From: Polysphondylium violaceum
Taxonomy: Eukaryota > Evosea > Eumycetozoa > Dictyosteliales > Dictyosteliaceae
NCBI GenBank assembly: GCA_000277445.1
Contig: AJWJ01000251.1
Location: 1-32,903, forward strand
DNA: 32,903 nt
Direction: 5' to 3'
Part shown: piece by piece, positions 10,374-23,566 of the stretch
Numbering within the stretch: position 1 is the first letter of the stretch
Layout: each line of letters begins with the position of its first letter
Made by a program: the position numbers and the translations under genes
The notes under the pieces: generated by a model
The model's input: the letters and a program-made list of their open reading frames with translations, nothing else
Databases searched by the model: none
What the model was told of the DNA's origin: nothing

Positions 10374-12517
10374 ATGTTTCTATCTAAATATTTTGTTTTT
10401 TTTATTCTTTTATATTTTTTAATTTCAACTGTACTATCAAATAATATTAATGAAGTGAATGTAGATAAAATTGTAAATAGATTTAATCAAAGAATTTTTA
10501 ATCCATTAAATAATCAACAATTTTCAAAGAAATATTTGGATACTGCTCATACTTTTGATAAAAAGCATATTATAAATATTTGGGTATTTTTCAAAGATAA
10601 ACCAATTACAGATATTAAAGATTTGAAAAGTTTATCAAAAGAAGCTCTCGATAGAAGATCTAAAAGAGGTTTCAACAATAATAATTCAGTAGAAAATGGA
10701 AAAGATTTAACTGATTTTCCTGTTCATAGCAAATATGTAGATCAGATTTTAAAATTAAGAAGCAAAGAAGTTATTAAAATTAGAAAATATTCAAAATGGT
10801 TAAATGCAGCATCTGTGAAAATTTGTTTAAATTCTAAAAAGAACGGTGATATGGATGTAACCTATGAATTAAGAAAAATACTAGCAGACATAATAAATCT
10901 TTCTTGTGTCGATAGAATTGATGAAGTAAACAAATTTAAACCACCTCATGAAGTTGATAAACAATTAGTATCAAGTAAATTGGTAAACGAAGATTCAAAC
11001 AGTGGCAAAGGCTCTAGTAGTGAACCAACTGATAGCATTTATGGTGAAATTGATTATGGTAGATCATATGACCAACTAAATATGATTGGAGTTTTAGAAG
11101 TATGTTTAGTTTTAAATTTTTCTTTGGGTATTTTTATATTAATCAATTTTTATTCAGGCACAGAGTAAAGGATTTATGGGTGAAAATGTATCAATTTTAT
11201 TAATAGATTCTGGATTTTTAAAGACACATGAAGCATTCAACAATACCAAGATTATTGATGAGAAAGATTTTATTGATAATGACTCTGAAACTCAAAGTTC
11301 AATGGGAAGTAAGTGATAAAATTGATTAAATATATAAAGTTTAATCCTATATTAATGCTAAATTTCATAAAATTAGATGCACAAAATTATCATGGAACTT
11401 CAACATTATCGTGCTTAGCGTCGTGGGTGCCAGGAAGAATCATTGGTGCCGCACCCCACTCATCATATCTTTTAGCAAAAACCGAAATTGTAGATGAGGA
11501 ACTTGAAATAGAGGAAGATTATTTAATAGCAGCCATTGAATGGGGTGAATCAAAAGGTGTAAGTATAATTTCAGTATCACTCGGATATCCATTATTTTAC
11601 AAATATTGGGAAATAGATGGATCTTCCCCAGTATCTACAGCAATAGATATAGCTTCTACCAAAGGTGTTGTAGTTGTAGTTTCAAATGGTAATAACGGAA
11701 ACACTGGCGTTTATCCACCAGCTGATAGTAAAATGGCAATATCTGTTGGGGCTATTGACTCTTATGGTGAAATTGCTTCATTTAGTGCCATTGGTCCTAC
11801 ACCAGATGGAAGAATTAAGCCAGAGGTATGTGCTCGTGGTGTATTTAATTATGTAGCAAGTGCTGATAGTAATAGAGATTATGGATTTTTAAGTGGAACT
11901 AGTTTCTCTGCTCCATTGGTAGCTGGTGCTGTCGCATTGGTTCTACAAGCTCATCCTAATTGGAGTCCCAAAATTGTTAAAGAGGCTTTGATTTATTCGA
12001 CTGGAAATGATGATCCAGACAACTATAAAGGTTTTGGCACTATAAATGCAATGTTAGCAATTGAATATAATCCATCAAACAATACTTGTGCCCAAGATTG
12101 CGGTGAAAATGGTTATTGTGTTCAAGGAAAATGTCAATGTTCACATAATATTAACTCTTCCTGTACAGCAAAAGGTATGCATTTTTAAGATTAAAAGATC
12201 TTTCAACCTTATCTAACTTTTTAAAATTTACAGTACTATGTGGATTTATCTGTAAAAGCAATGGTGGCCAATGTAGTAATAAAGATTGTTTCAAATGTTT
12301 AGATTCTCAAGCCAAAAATAGTGGAAAGAAAGAAAGTTGTGGAGGTAAGTAGGAATTATTTTTTTGTAATTTTAAAAATACTAATTTTTTTAAAGATATT
12401 GGAGTTGAAGCTCAATATCCAAATGATTTATCAAAATTAATTCCAGGTAATTCTATAGTACTAGGTATTATAGGATCAATAGTCTCTATCGTTTTGGGAT
12501 TTTTATATTTAAATTAA
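10374..12517 (+). CDS. Secreted subtilisin-like serine protease (S8) with EGF-like segment and C-terminal anchor
   Basis: Five exons: 10374-11099, 11158-11308, 11377-12174, 12234-12344 and 12396-12517, giving 635 residues; all introns are 51-68 nt GT-AG. Residues 1-21 are a signal peptide. A propeptide-like region follows (IWVFFKDKP, RRSKRG, KWLNAASVKI). The catalytic triad is visible: Asp259 (LLIDSGF), His298 (HGTSTLS) and Ser468 (SGTSFSAPLVAGA), with oxyanion Asn398 (SNGNNG). Residues about 529-560 are Cys-rich and EGF-like (CGENGYCVQGKCQC), continuing into a second Cys cluster in exon 4. The C-terminus ends in one hydrophobic stretch stopping at LYLN, fitting a GPI signal or a tail anchor. 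Likely extracellular or endolysosomal. The propeptide and catalytic layout resemble S8 proteases of Bacteroidetes. Introns 1 and 2 fall on either side of the Asp motif; splicing is needed to read it. Confidence 0.86.
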
Positions 12518-12676
12518 AATTTGTTATATTATAGAAAAAAAAAACAAAAAGTAAAAAAGAGTATTTCTCTTTTATTTACAAAAATAAAATAGTATTTTTT
12601 TTTTACTTGATTTATATAACTATTTCAATGATTGAAATCACTCTTTTTTTTTTGTTCTTCTGGGGTATTTAAAATT

Positions 12677-13648
12677 TTAAAAAGAGAATAAACCTTGATC
12701 ATTTAAAAAGAATTCTCTAAATGTTTCCCTTCCATCTCTTGGCATCTTTTTGTAGAAATTAAAACAGAACCAAACCATATATCCTTCCAATCCATCAAAT
12801 AATAGAGACAAGAATACACCAAATCCACCCAAATAACTAATATGAGAAAATAAGAATCCAAGTCTAAATACAATATCCACAACTAAATATGCCATAAACT
12901 ATTAAATAAACAAATAAAAACTATTAATACACTGTAAATAGTAATAATAAATAAATAAATAATTACCATTAAAAACAATCTTCTTTGAAGATAGTGAGCT
13001 GCATAATAACCCAATGGATTGAAAATAAAACCAAAACTAAATAATAACCACCAAGCTTCACTAAAATATGACATAATAGAGAAAAACTAGTTTACCATTG
13101 TTAATAAAAAATCAACTCATGATTCTACTCTGCTTTTATCAAACTCTTACCATTAATAAAATAGCTAATGCTTTTATAATAGTACCAGTTTTTTTTAATT
13201 CCATATATCTAAGATAATCGCCACCTGGATGAGCAATTACATCTGGTAAATCAAATTCACCCTCATATCCATCACCACCAAAAGGATCACTATTATTATT
13301 ATTATTATTATTACTACTACTATGACTATTTACATCAAGAGTGGTATGATATGCTTGCTCTCTATTAAAATCAGATTGTAATTGAGCAGCATAATCTTCA
13401 TCACTTTTAAAAGAATTATTATTATTATTGTTATTTTTTGAATTATTGGTTGTAGTGGTTGTTGTATTATTACTAGTAGTGGTTTGTTGTGAATCAGGAA
13501 CAATAGTATATGGAGTTGGGGAATTATCTATAATCTGTTGTTGATCTGATATATGTTTCGAAGCATTTGATAATCTATTTACAAAATCTATATCATCTTG
13601 ATTGATAGGTGGAGTAGATGATGTAGAAGTAGGTTCATTGTTATTCAT
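12677..13648 (-). CDS. Four-pass membrane protein with Asn/Ser-rich N-terminus
   Basis: Three exons on the minus strand: 13648-13151, 13086-12967 and 12898-12677; both introns phase 0, 64 and 68 nt; 279 residues. Residues 1-155 are polar and low-complexity with an acidic stretch (DGYEGEFDLPDV). Four hydrophobic segments follow: IIKALAILLMFFSIM, WLLFSFGFIFNPLGYYAA, FMAYLVVDIVFRLGFLF and FGVFLSLLFDGLEGYMVWFCF, then a basic patch (YKKMPRDGR) and a short Phe-rich end. The exon-2 acceptor is the CTAG at 13087-13090; the nearer TTTTAG would put a stop codon in frame and was discarded. The family is not recognised. The shape (long cytosolic N-terminus, four helices) is like that of vesicle tetraspan proteins, but no NPF or other diagnostic motif was seen. 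Confidence 0.72.
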
Positions 13649-14087
13649 TGTTTATATATATAATTGAAGATGAATATTGAAATGAAAAAACAAAAGAGAT
13701 AATAACAATGTACTCTTACTATTCTAGTGGTTTTTTTTACTCTAGAAGGTGTTTATGTGGTCAAAAGATGTGTGAAAAATTAATTTAATTTTAATTTTTT
13801 TGTTTTTTTTGGGGAGTATTTGCACATATGACACAAATAACAAAAAAAAAAAAAAAAAAAGAAAAGACCAATTTTAGTCTGGTGTGTTTTTTTCAAGACA
13901 TTTATATTTTTTTTATTTGCCATATCTTTTTCTTCTGCTTGATATGATAAATAAACCATAATTTATTATTGAACAACTCAATATACAAAATATGTCAAGC
14001 AGAGAAAAAGAATTATTTTTTTGTATTATGAACTCAAATTAGATATATTATTTTGCCAAGATTTTTACATTTATTATTATTAAAAAA
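13649..14087. other. Intergenic spacer with poly-A tract
   Basis: 439 nt upstream of the four-pass membrane protein gene and downstream of the SNF2-type gene, both on the minus strand. It holds T-runs and a 19-A tract at 13842-13860. No gene seen. Confidence 0.5.
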
Positions 14088-17000
14088 TTAATAATCATCA
14101 TCATAGTCATCATCAGAATTATTATCATTGTCATCATCATCATTCTCTGAATTTTGATAACTTTCATCAGAATCTGAATATGCTCGTTTGGAACCTGTTA
14201 TATTTGCAACATTTCGATTATAAGGTTGTGAAAATTTGATATCGTTATTATTGTTATTTATGTTATTGATACTTGATTTGTTGTTGTTATTATTATTATT
14301 ATTATTGTTGTTGTTATTATTATTGTTATTGTTATTATATTGATGATTTAATAAAGGAGATGGTGAAGTGTGTTTCTTTGGCGAAGAGGGCTCATCGTCA
14401 GTATTTGACATCATACTAGACAAAGACATTGGGTTGAATTTTGGTTTTTGTGGACTTAGATGTTGAGCTCCACCAAAACCACTACTATTGCCCATCATAT
14501 TATTAGTATTATTGTTGTTGTTGTTTGATGATGGCTTGGTTTGTTGTTGAAGTTGATGTTGTTGATGAGCTTTTTGAGGTGGAAGTAGTTTAATAGGAAT
14601 TGGTTGTCTTTGATGAGAGATGGGTGATGATGGTGGTGATGAATTTGGCGATGAGTTTGGAGATGGTGAGAAAGCATACTTTTTGTTTTCATTTAATGGT
14701 GTTGTCATTGGTTTCGGTGGTGGTGGTTGTTGTTGTTGTTGTTGTGGTTGTTGTTGATTATGATTAGAGTTAATAGATGGTAATGGTCTATTATTAAATT
14801 GATTCATATGATTCATTTGATTAATTTGCATTTGATTCATTTGATTATAAGTGTTGCTGTTGCTGTTGTTGTTGTTGTTGTTATTTACAATATCATTGAT
14901 ACTTGATTGTTTAGGTGTTGCTACTGGTGGATCATTTACAACTGCTGCAGATTGATGATGATGATTCTCTTTAAATATGTTCTCGGGTGGAATATTTGAA
15001 TTGATTTTTGAAATACTAGTTTGATCGTCTTGGTCACTATCTTTACTAACACCGCTACTGATACGAGATAGATTTGAAACACTTGTCTCATCGCCAGAGG
15101 CAGTACTGGTTGTGGTTGTAGGAGCAGAAGTAGGTGGTTGAGAATAAGCAGAAGGAGACAAAGGTGGCTCTGGTTTGGGTAAAGCAAAGTTTGGGAAATT
15201 CTTGTTAAACTCGTTTGTAAATATATTTTGTAAATGAACAGCGTCTTCAAACACCTCGGAGCCAGATTGATTGTAGATCTGTGCATTGTAAAACATGACG
15301 TTCACCAACCGGGCAAACTCTTTTGGACTAGGGTATTGTTTGGCAATGATCTTTTCCTTGATAATCTTCATATCCATAGGCTCACGAATGACTTGATAGT
15401 AGTCTGGATAATCCCTCTTGGATGGCAGCTTTTGAAAGATTTCACTACGTTTTCTGCCCTCTTCGTCAGTGTCTGAACGGATGAGTTCCCAGAGAGCAAG
15501 ATACTTGATTTCATTCTCTGTGGTGGGCTTCTTTTTCAGAGTACCAGCAGGTCTGCCTCTACCTTGTTTCTTGACAGGTGGTGGAGAAGGTAGGGTGGGT
15601 GTGGGTGGACCCGATGAATTGGCAGATGTGGTGGTTGAGGAAGAACTAACACCAACGCCGCCAGAAGAAGACGAAGATGAACTCTTTTTCTCTTTGGCTG
15701 GAGTCTTTTTGATCTTCTTTTTAGCAGATCTGCCGCTACTACTACTGGTGGTGGTGGTGGTACTGGTGGTGGTGGTGGTAGTGTTTGGAGTAGGTTGTTG
15801 TTCATCATCATCTGAATCATCAAATGTTTCCTTTCTTTTGTGACCATGACTTGGGGTGGACAATGAATCAGAGTCATTATCGACTGGAGGTGGGGGTGGA
15901 CGTTGATCTCGTTGTTGTTGTGCTCTTGATCTTCTTTTGGGTGCTCTTTCCGAGGGATCATCAAAATCTGTATCTGAATCAGAGGAAGACGAAGAAGAGT
16001 CAGAATATTCATCATCTTCAAATATTTCAGAATTTAGAGTACTGATTGCAGCAGAAGCAGTTCTTCTACGACGAGGAGTTTCGCCATTTTCAATCATCTT
16101 CATAAACTGTCTGTCCACCTCCATCTCCATCTTGTTTCTTTTGCTATTGGGATTGACAACAAAACTAAAGTCATCGTTTACTTCAACCTCTTGTTTGATC
16201 CAGGGTGGCAACTCGGCTTCAGTACATAATCTTGATTCGCCCGTTCTGCCCTCTTGCTTCCACTCGATGAGATCACGTTCATGTCGCTCTTTATCCATTT
16301 TCTCATAGAGATCAAATTCTTCAGGTGTTCTGGCAATCATTTCATTGATTTGTTGATCAGTAGGCAAACCCTGTCTCTCCATCTCTGCAGTCTCATCCTC
16401 TTGCATCAAATCCTCCAACATCTTTTTTCTGTCAGATCTATTAGACTTGTTGTTAAACTGACCGGCTTGGATAATCTTTTTGTCGAGCTCCTTTTTAAAG
16501 TTGGCACGGGCCAATATATTCTCTTCGACGGTTTTGGCCGACACCAATCTCAATACACGTACCGTCTGTTTCTGACCAATTCTGTGGGCACGATCTTGGG
16601 CTTGAAGATCCATTTGGGGATTCCAATCAGAGTCAAAGATAATGACAGTGTCTGCAGTCTGAAGATTCAAACCCAAACCACCGGCTCTGGTACTCAACAC
16701 AAAGATAAAGTATTCTGAATTGGGTGCATTAAATAATGTCAAGAGTGGTCCTCTTTCTTCAGATTTGGTCGAACCGTCTAATCTAAGATACTTGAAGTTT
16801 CTATAGACAAAGAAATGCTCCAAAATATCCATCAACTGTGTCATTTGGGAAAAGATAAGTACTCTGTGTCCGGCCTCTTTGAGCTTGGGTAACAAACGAT
16901 CCAACAAATCAAGTTTACCACCGAAACGAATGAGATTCATATCGATGGGATACTCTTCTTCATAAAACAAATAGGGATGGTTACAAATCTTTCTCAATTG

Positions 17001-20000
17001 GACATAAGTATTCTTTAAACCTTTGGCAAGTCTAGGATTACCATCTTGACCATTACCTGCTGCCAACTATAATAGTAGTAGTAGTAGTAAATGTGAGCGA
17101 TTAGTATTTATATATTATTATTAATAAAACAACTAAATAACATACCTTTGCAACACCTTTTGATTTAATTAAATCATACATCTTGTGTTGGAATAAAGAG
17201 AGTTCGCATTTGATAACCTTTTCCACTTTGTCTGGAAGTTGAGATTCGACTTCTTTCTTTAAACGACGGAGTAAAAAGGGACGAAGTACTTTATGTAGAC
17301 GTTGGATGATGAGGAGTTGTTCTTCTTCATTCATTTCAATCTTTTCACCAGTGGAAGCAAAAGGTGCATTAAACCATTGTTCAAAATCATCGACACAATC
17401 AAAGATATTGGGCAACAAGAAATTCAAAAGTGCCCACAACTCGGGTAAACTGTTTTGCAATGGTGTACCGGTGAGCAAGAGACGATAACGCGAGTGATAA
17501 GAGGTACCCAAAGTGACAGACAACTTACTGGTATAGTTTTTCATTCTGTGGCCTTCATCAACAATTAAATAAGTCCATTTGATCTTGCTCAATGTGTTTT
17601 TGTCCTTGATAATATACTCGTAGGTGGTGATGACAGTGTTGAATTGTGCAGCAGAGATATCGATAGACTTTCTAGCCTGCTTGTCACCATAGTAGGATAT
17701 GGTTCTCACCTTGGGTGCCCATTTGGCAAACTCTTGACTCCAATTGGGGAGTGTAGAGAGTGGCACAACAATGAGATAGGGACCATTGTTCTTTTTCACC
17801 TCTATCAAGTAGGAAACAAGGGCAATGGTCTGAATGGTTTTACCAAGACCCATTTCATCGGCAAGAATACCATTTAGTTTGTTATTGTACAATGATACCA
17901 TCCATTGTAATCCTTGCATTTGATAGGGCTTAAGTGTACCACCCTCTAATAATAGAGGTTGAGTCAACACATCTTCTTGAATAGAATGTGCTTTTGAATA
18001 ATAAGAATGTGCTTTAGATACATATGATTGACCCTGTGGTTTTGCTGTTGCTGCTGTAGGTGCTGCTGGATTATTGTTATTATTACTATCATTGGTAGTG
18101 GTGGTAGTTGTTGTTGTAGTTGTTGTAGTGGGTACTCCTGTTGTTGTTGTTGGTTGAGTTTCAGAGACTACTAAAGCATTTGATTTTGTTTCAGAGTCTT
18201 CTTTTTTACTTTCATCGGTAGTATCTTTAACAACATCACTAGTGGTGGTAGTAGTAGGAGATTGAGGAGTACTTGATAAATTTTGTTTTGATTCAATTTC
18301 TTTTGAATTCTTGTCAATATGTTCTTTATCATTAATTTGACCGTCCTCTTTATCTTTTTCTTCAATCTTTTCACCACTATCAGATGAACTAGATACTTTT
18401 TCCTTATCATCAACTTTATCAGACATGGAAATGTCATCAACCTTTGATTCTTGAACTTCCTTTTCTATAATGGTAGTTTTCATTTCTACGTCTTTATCAT
18501 CATCTTTCTTTTCTTTCATTTCTTTATCTTTCTCTTGTTTGTCATCATCTTTACCATTTTGTTGTTCAACAAAATCTTTATCTTGCTCAACTTGTTTATC
18601 AACAGGAACATCATCATCTACACTATTATCCAATAAATTACTGATGGATAATTGTTTTTGAACCTTTTGTTGTTGTTCTTGCTTTTCTTTTTCCTGTTGT
18701 TCACGTTCCTGTTGTTCTTTTTCTTGTTGTTCACGTTCTTGTTGTTCCTTTTGTTGCAAGAGTATCTGTTGTTGTTGTTCTTTTTGCTTACGTTCAATCT
18801 CTTCATTCTCTTCCTCTTCTTCGATCATGGTCTTTTCTTTTTGCAAAAGATGTGAAATCTTGTCGAGAAACTCGTTGGTTTGATCAAAGAGTTCACGAAG
18901 ACGTTGATTCTTTGTCTGTTCGAGGAGTTTGAGATACTTGCTTTCATCGTTGGTCTTGAGAGCACGAAGACGTTCACGTTCTTCCTTTTCACGTTGTTGT
19001 TGCTCTTTCTTTTCCTGGAGGATAAAGTAATTGGTCACTCTCTTGGTCATCTTTTTCACCTTGGTCATCTTTAGCGCATGATAGTCTTTAAAGTCACGGC
19101 CATGCTGTACAATGGCTGCAAGAAAGTCTTTGTGTTTGGTTTTGTCCTCGCTCTGGGTATCGTTGGCTGCTGCTGCCGCTCGGGCTTTGGCCAAGTCTCT
19201 GGATTTCTTGGATCGGGACGCCGACGAAGACTTGGCGGCGGTGCTAGCTTTAGAGTCAGACATTTCCAACAACTCGGCCCTTACACGCTTTTGCAACTCG
19301 ATCAACGACAACTCTTTCAAATGGATCGACGACTGAATCTTTTCCACAGAGCCCTCCTCGAGTGTGGGCACCAACTCTTTGAGATGGTCAATCTGTTTGG
19401 TGAGTTTACCCTTGACGTGGAGCTCATAGGAATCTCTAATCACTATGGGATCCATTGGGATGGGAATAAGTGTATCACTTCTCAATGCCTTGGCCGGATC
19501 CAAGGGTTGGGGTGGTGGTGTAACTATGGTAGGTACAGGTGGGATTGGTTTCTGTTGTTGCAATTGTTGTTGTTGGTGTTGCAAGATTAACTGTGCTGTG
19601 GCCGGTGCTATTGAATTGGGTGTTGCACCTAGAGCAGATTGTGTTTGAGAGCCCACTGTTGGTGAAATAGCACTCAATGGCTTGGCACTGTTGGGATTCA
19701 ATAGTGTTTGTGTTTGTTGTGATATTTGAGATGGCGAAGAACCAGTAGGTAAAAGTGCAGATGTGAGTTGAGATTGAAGAGGTTGTTGAAGTGTAGAGGA
19801 TGGTGGTTGAATAGGTAGTTTACCTTGTTGTTGACGTAAAGCAAGCTGCTGTTGAGCAATTTGTTGATTCATGAAATTATTGTTATTATTATTGTTGTTG
19901 TTATTAATATTTGGTTGTTGTGGAATCGCTGTAGTACCTGTAGGGGCTGTTGGTGCATAACCTGTTGGTGTGACATTTGTTGTTGGTGTTGTATTTGGTG

Positions 20001-21498
20001 TAGTCACCACTGGAGCCTTTCCTACGGGAAGAGGGGGTCTACCTTCGGGTCTATACAATGAAGATAATCCCAAAATTTCCAAACAACTAAGAGATATTGG
20101 TTCACCTTTGATCAAACATTTATATGCTTCAAGCTGTGCTCTTACCATACGAATCTGTTCTTGAGATAACAATGGTTGGGGAAACTGTTGTTGCATAGAA
20201 GACGTTGGTACACTTGATGGTATATTTGGTGATTGATGTTGTTGTGGTTGTGCTTGGTGTTGAATATTACCTTGTCTATATTGGACTTGTTGTTGTGGTG
20301 GTTGTTGCTGTTGTGGTTGTTGTTGTTGAAGGTTAGGTTGAGTTTGTTGTTGCTGAAGGTTAGGTTGAGCTTGTTGTTGTGCATAAAAGTAATTTTGATT
20401 AGTCATCATTTGTTGTTGTCCAACTTGATTAGGTTGTGGCTGTTGTATTTGTGGTTGTTGAGCTTGTTGGGCTTGTTGAGGTTGGACTACATTTGGTTGT
20501 TGTTGATAAAATGGTTGTTTTGCCATACCCATCGATGGATGTTGTGGTGGTGGATTATTACTACTATTACTATTATTATTATTACTACTAAAAGCTTGAT
20601 TATTCATATTGGGTTGTTGCTGCTGTTGTTGTTGTTGTTGTTGCTGTTGTTTTTGTTGATAAATTTGTTGTTGTTGTTGTAAACTATTATTATGAGTAGT
20701 TACAATCTTACTATATAAAGCACTCTCCATAGGTGTAAGCTGTTGAAGAGGGATATGTTTTACCCAATTGATAGCATTTTGATATTTAGGATCAGATATT
20801 TCAGTCTTGACCGTTTGTAAATGATCGATATACTAGTATTTAAAATAGTAATAAAAATATGTTAGTCTTTTTTAATATTACAAGTAATTATAGTATATTT
20901 TATAACATACATTCATAATTTGAATTATATTTTCTTTAGGTATTTGTTGTTGTTGTGGTTGCTGTTGACTTGGTATAGGAGGTGAATTTACAGAATTTGT
21001 CATATTTGATGATGGATTATTGTTATAGACTATAGATTGTGTATTTTGTGTATTGTTATTTGCAACATTTTGTTGTTGTTGTTGTGGCTGTTGTTGTGGA
21101 GCCTGCTTATTTATCATCATATTCGGTGATGAAATAGGAGGAGTTTGTTGTTGTTGTGGCTGTTGTTGTTGTTGTTGTTGATAAAAATGTTGTTGTTGCT
21201 GTTGCTGTTGATTAGGATGTAACTGATATTGTTTTTGAATTTGTTGATCAATAGATAAAGGCATATTATAGGCAGGTTTAGGATCTGTGGATGTAGTTAC
21301 TGTTGGGGTAGATGGATTTCCACTATTACTACTACTGCTACTATTAATACTATTATTACTACCAACTCCTATCGTAGTGGAAGCTATAGCCGATGTAGTG
21401 CCCGCAGTAGCAGGGTTTACTCCACCATTATAATACTGTTGTTGTTGTTGTTGTTGCTGTTGTTGACTAAAATCACTATTTATTGGTGATCCATTCAT
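14088..21498 (-). CDS. SNF2/Brahma-type SWI/SNF chromatin-remodelling ATPase
   Basis: Three exons on the minus strand: 21498-20911, 20832-17146 and 17066-14088; both introns phase 0, 78-79 nt; 2,417 residues. Domain order: Gln-rich N-terminus; QLQ motif about 412-445 ([19 protein letters not shown]); HSA region about 755-860, very basic with a coiled-coil end; Gln/Glu and Asp/Lys-rich spacer; SNF2 ATPase from about 1155 (Walker A DEMGLGKT near 1187, DEGH box near 1287, LLTGTPLQN); helicase C about 1474-1605 ([21 protein letters not shown]); SnAC region about 1660-1720; AT-hook-like GRGRPAG; bromodomain about 1941-2046 ([22 protein letters not shown]); low-complexity acidic tail. This complete QLQ-HSA-ATPase-SnAC-bromodomain order identifies the catalytic subunit of SWI/SNF. 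The second intron cuts between the two ATPase lobes (GVAK / LAAGNGQ). An upstream in-frame TAA supports the start. Confidence 0.95.
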
Positions 21499-21912
21499 TC
21501 TTATTTTAATCTGTTACAATACATATAGGAATGATAGCAAACACAACACTACTACTAATCACCCTAATATAAATATATACTGTATGTATGCTGGATTGAC
21601 AGACAGATAGCTGATAGCTGATGCTGAAGACAGATAGATATATGAAAAATATCACCACACACACAACACTCTCTAAAATACAAAAATATAAGATTGTGTA
21701 TTAGTGATGCTGTATGGGTTAATTGTATGATGCTTGATGGGGATGTTGTTGTTGTTGTTGCTGTTGCTGTATAGCTAAATCAAGTGTCCACGACAATGAT
21801 CCAAATTGGTGGTGGGGTGGTTGTGTCCTGATTTGATTGAATAGCGTGTGTGAAATATACTACACTTACACTGTGCACCTATGTGTATTGAAAAAAATAA
21901 AATAATAAAAAT

Positions 21913-21939
21913 AAAAAAAAAAAAAAAAAAAAAAAAAGT
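21913..21939. repeat. Poly-A tract
   Basis: Twenty-seven A in a row upstream of the SNF2-type gene, in a larger A-rich patch. Confidence 0.75.
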
Positions 21940-23058
21940 AAAAGGGAAAAAAAAATTAATGAGAGAGGTGTGCCCACACAAATAAATTAAAAAATGAAAT
22001 CTATGCAATAGGCGCGATATTTAAATATAGACAATAGGAGAATCTTTTACTAAAATCAGTGATGGTGTGTCTGTAAACAATGAACGTCAGCGATTAATTT
22101 ATTTACTGATCTATCTTACGAATTTAGAAGTAGTGTCTACTGTGTTTTCTTTAGGAAGAGGGGGGCGACAAGGAGACAGGTGGGTGAGAAAAAAAAATTC
22201 AAAAATAATTCAAAAAAAAAATTATTTTTTAATTATTTTAAAAAAATAGCAATAATATTTTTGATATGTTTTATGTTTTGTGTGGCGATCAGAGTATTTA
22301 TCCCGAAAATAAACAGACGAGACAAGATTTTCTCTCATTGGGTGTGTGGTTGGTGTCACAAGATTACTATTTTTAAAATTTGTGTGAAAATTAGAAAAAA
22401 ATTGCTGCAAATAAGATTCTCATCAATTTTTTAAAAAATATGATCTCTTTCGTATTTACGTTTTCTTGTTGTTTTAAAGAATGGGTAGTGGTAGTAGTGC
22501 ACTACCACAAACTATTTATAGATCTATGCATTTTCTACTCATATAGTTGAAATCATATTGACATTGATACCAACACCAATATGTGATTATTTATTTATTT
22601 AAAAGAAATCATTCTACAAACAACAACAATACAATGATAAGATTTAAATTTTTTTAAAAAATTATATTGGTTGTTAGGTGAATATGTGGTGTGTGTTGGT
22701 ATAAAAATCATAATTCCCACTCAACAACACTACACTACACATTGTGAAGCAAAAAATTATAGATAGAGAGATCTGAATTTAAACAAACAACAATTAATTA
22801 ATTGTTAATAGATAGTATAGTATAGATAGTGCGCACAACATGTTTTTTATCTCTATAAACCCAATAGGAATTTAATTCATGATCCAACTGGTGCATTGAA
22901 TGGAATTTAGGGGCAGCTCGCATATCTTTGTGCTCAACAAATCTAAAAAGTGATTTTTTTTAATATCATATGTTTGCGGGGAGATAAAATCCAAATCCAG
23001 CCTCATATCTTTTTCAATCTCAAAGGTTAAAAAAAATTAGTCAAAAAAATCTGTGACA

Positions 23059-23376
23059 ATGTTTTTTTTACAGATGCGACAAAACCTCATTATGTACATG
23101 GTACTTGGTGAAGGTATATATAAATGTTTGTTGGATAGCACGCTCTCTCTTCTTTTTCACAACATTCAACAACAGAGACTCAAAAAAAGAATTTTGATTT
23201 TTTTTTTTTTTTCAAATAAATCCCAGCCTTGGACAACTTTTAGAAGTCTCGTCAAATTCGACTTGGCTTTATCGAAAACAGTCAGTGGTTTTAGACCAAT
23301 AAAAATAGGTTTGTTTTTTATTTATGAATCATTTGAGAGACATCAACTCAACTTGAATATATATTATGAAAGATAA
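23059..23376 (+). CDS. Doubtful open reading frame, 105 residues
   Basis: ATG-started frame MFFLQMRQNLIMYM... to a TAA. It contains a stretch of ordinary composition (QPWTTFRSLVKFDLALSKTV) next to a poly-Phe run made by a T homopolymer. No homolog is recognised, and there is no strong upstream A-rich start context. It could be a real short gene, an exon, or chance. A GTATAT and a CAACAG inside it would also fit an intron, giving other models. Confidence 0.2.
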   Translation: MFFLQMRQNLIMYMVLGEGIYKCLLDSTLSLLFHNIQQQRLKKRILIFFFFSNKSQPWTTFRSLVKFDLALSKTVSGFRPIKIGLFFIYESFERHQLNLNIYYER

Positions 23377-23566
23377 TCCGTGGGACAAAAAAAAAAAAAA
23401 AATTATTAAATATCCCATTAAAAAAATCAAAAAAAAACAAAATTTAATAAATATGAAAAAAAATATCTCGATGGTTCTTTTCAAAAGGAGCAACGGAGAT
23501 GTCATGACGGTCAACGGAATGTCTCTATTGCTGATAAATGAAAAATAATAATTAAAATTTTTGAAG

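Noticed and set aside
13060-13070. TTTTAG acceptor for exon 2 of the four-pass membrane protein
   Set aside because: With the phase-0 donor it would start the exon with a TGA stop; the CTAG about 22 nt upstream keeps the frame.
19078-19590. 170-codon plus-strand frame within the SNF2-type gene
   Set aside because: Antisense to well-conserved HSA-region coding sequence; no independent start context or homology.
22067-22249. Plus-strand frame with a non-low-complexity stretch (NNERQRLIYLLIYLTNLE)
   Set aside because: No ATG start, no acceptor-like site before it, and it ends in homopolymer-derived Lys/Asn; no homolog recognised.
22850-22930. Possible tRNA or spliceosomal RNA
   Set aside because: No A-box/B-box pair, no cloverleaf, and no match to remembered U1, U2, U4, U5 or U6 cores.
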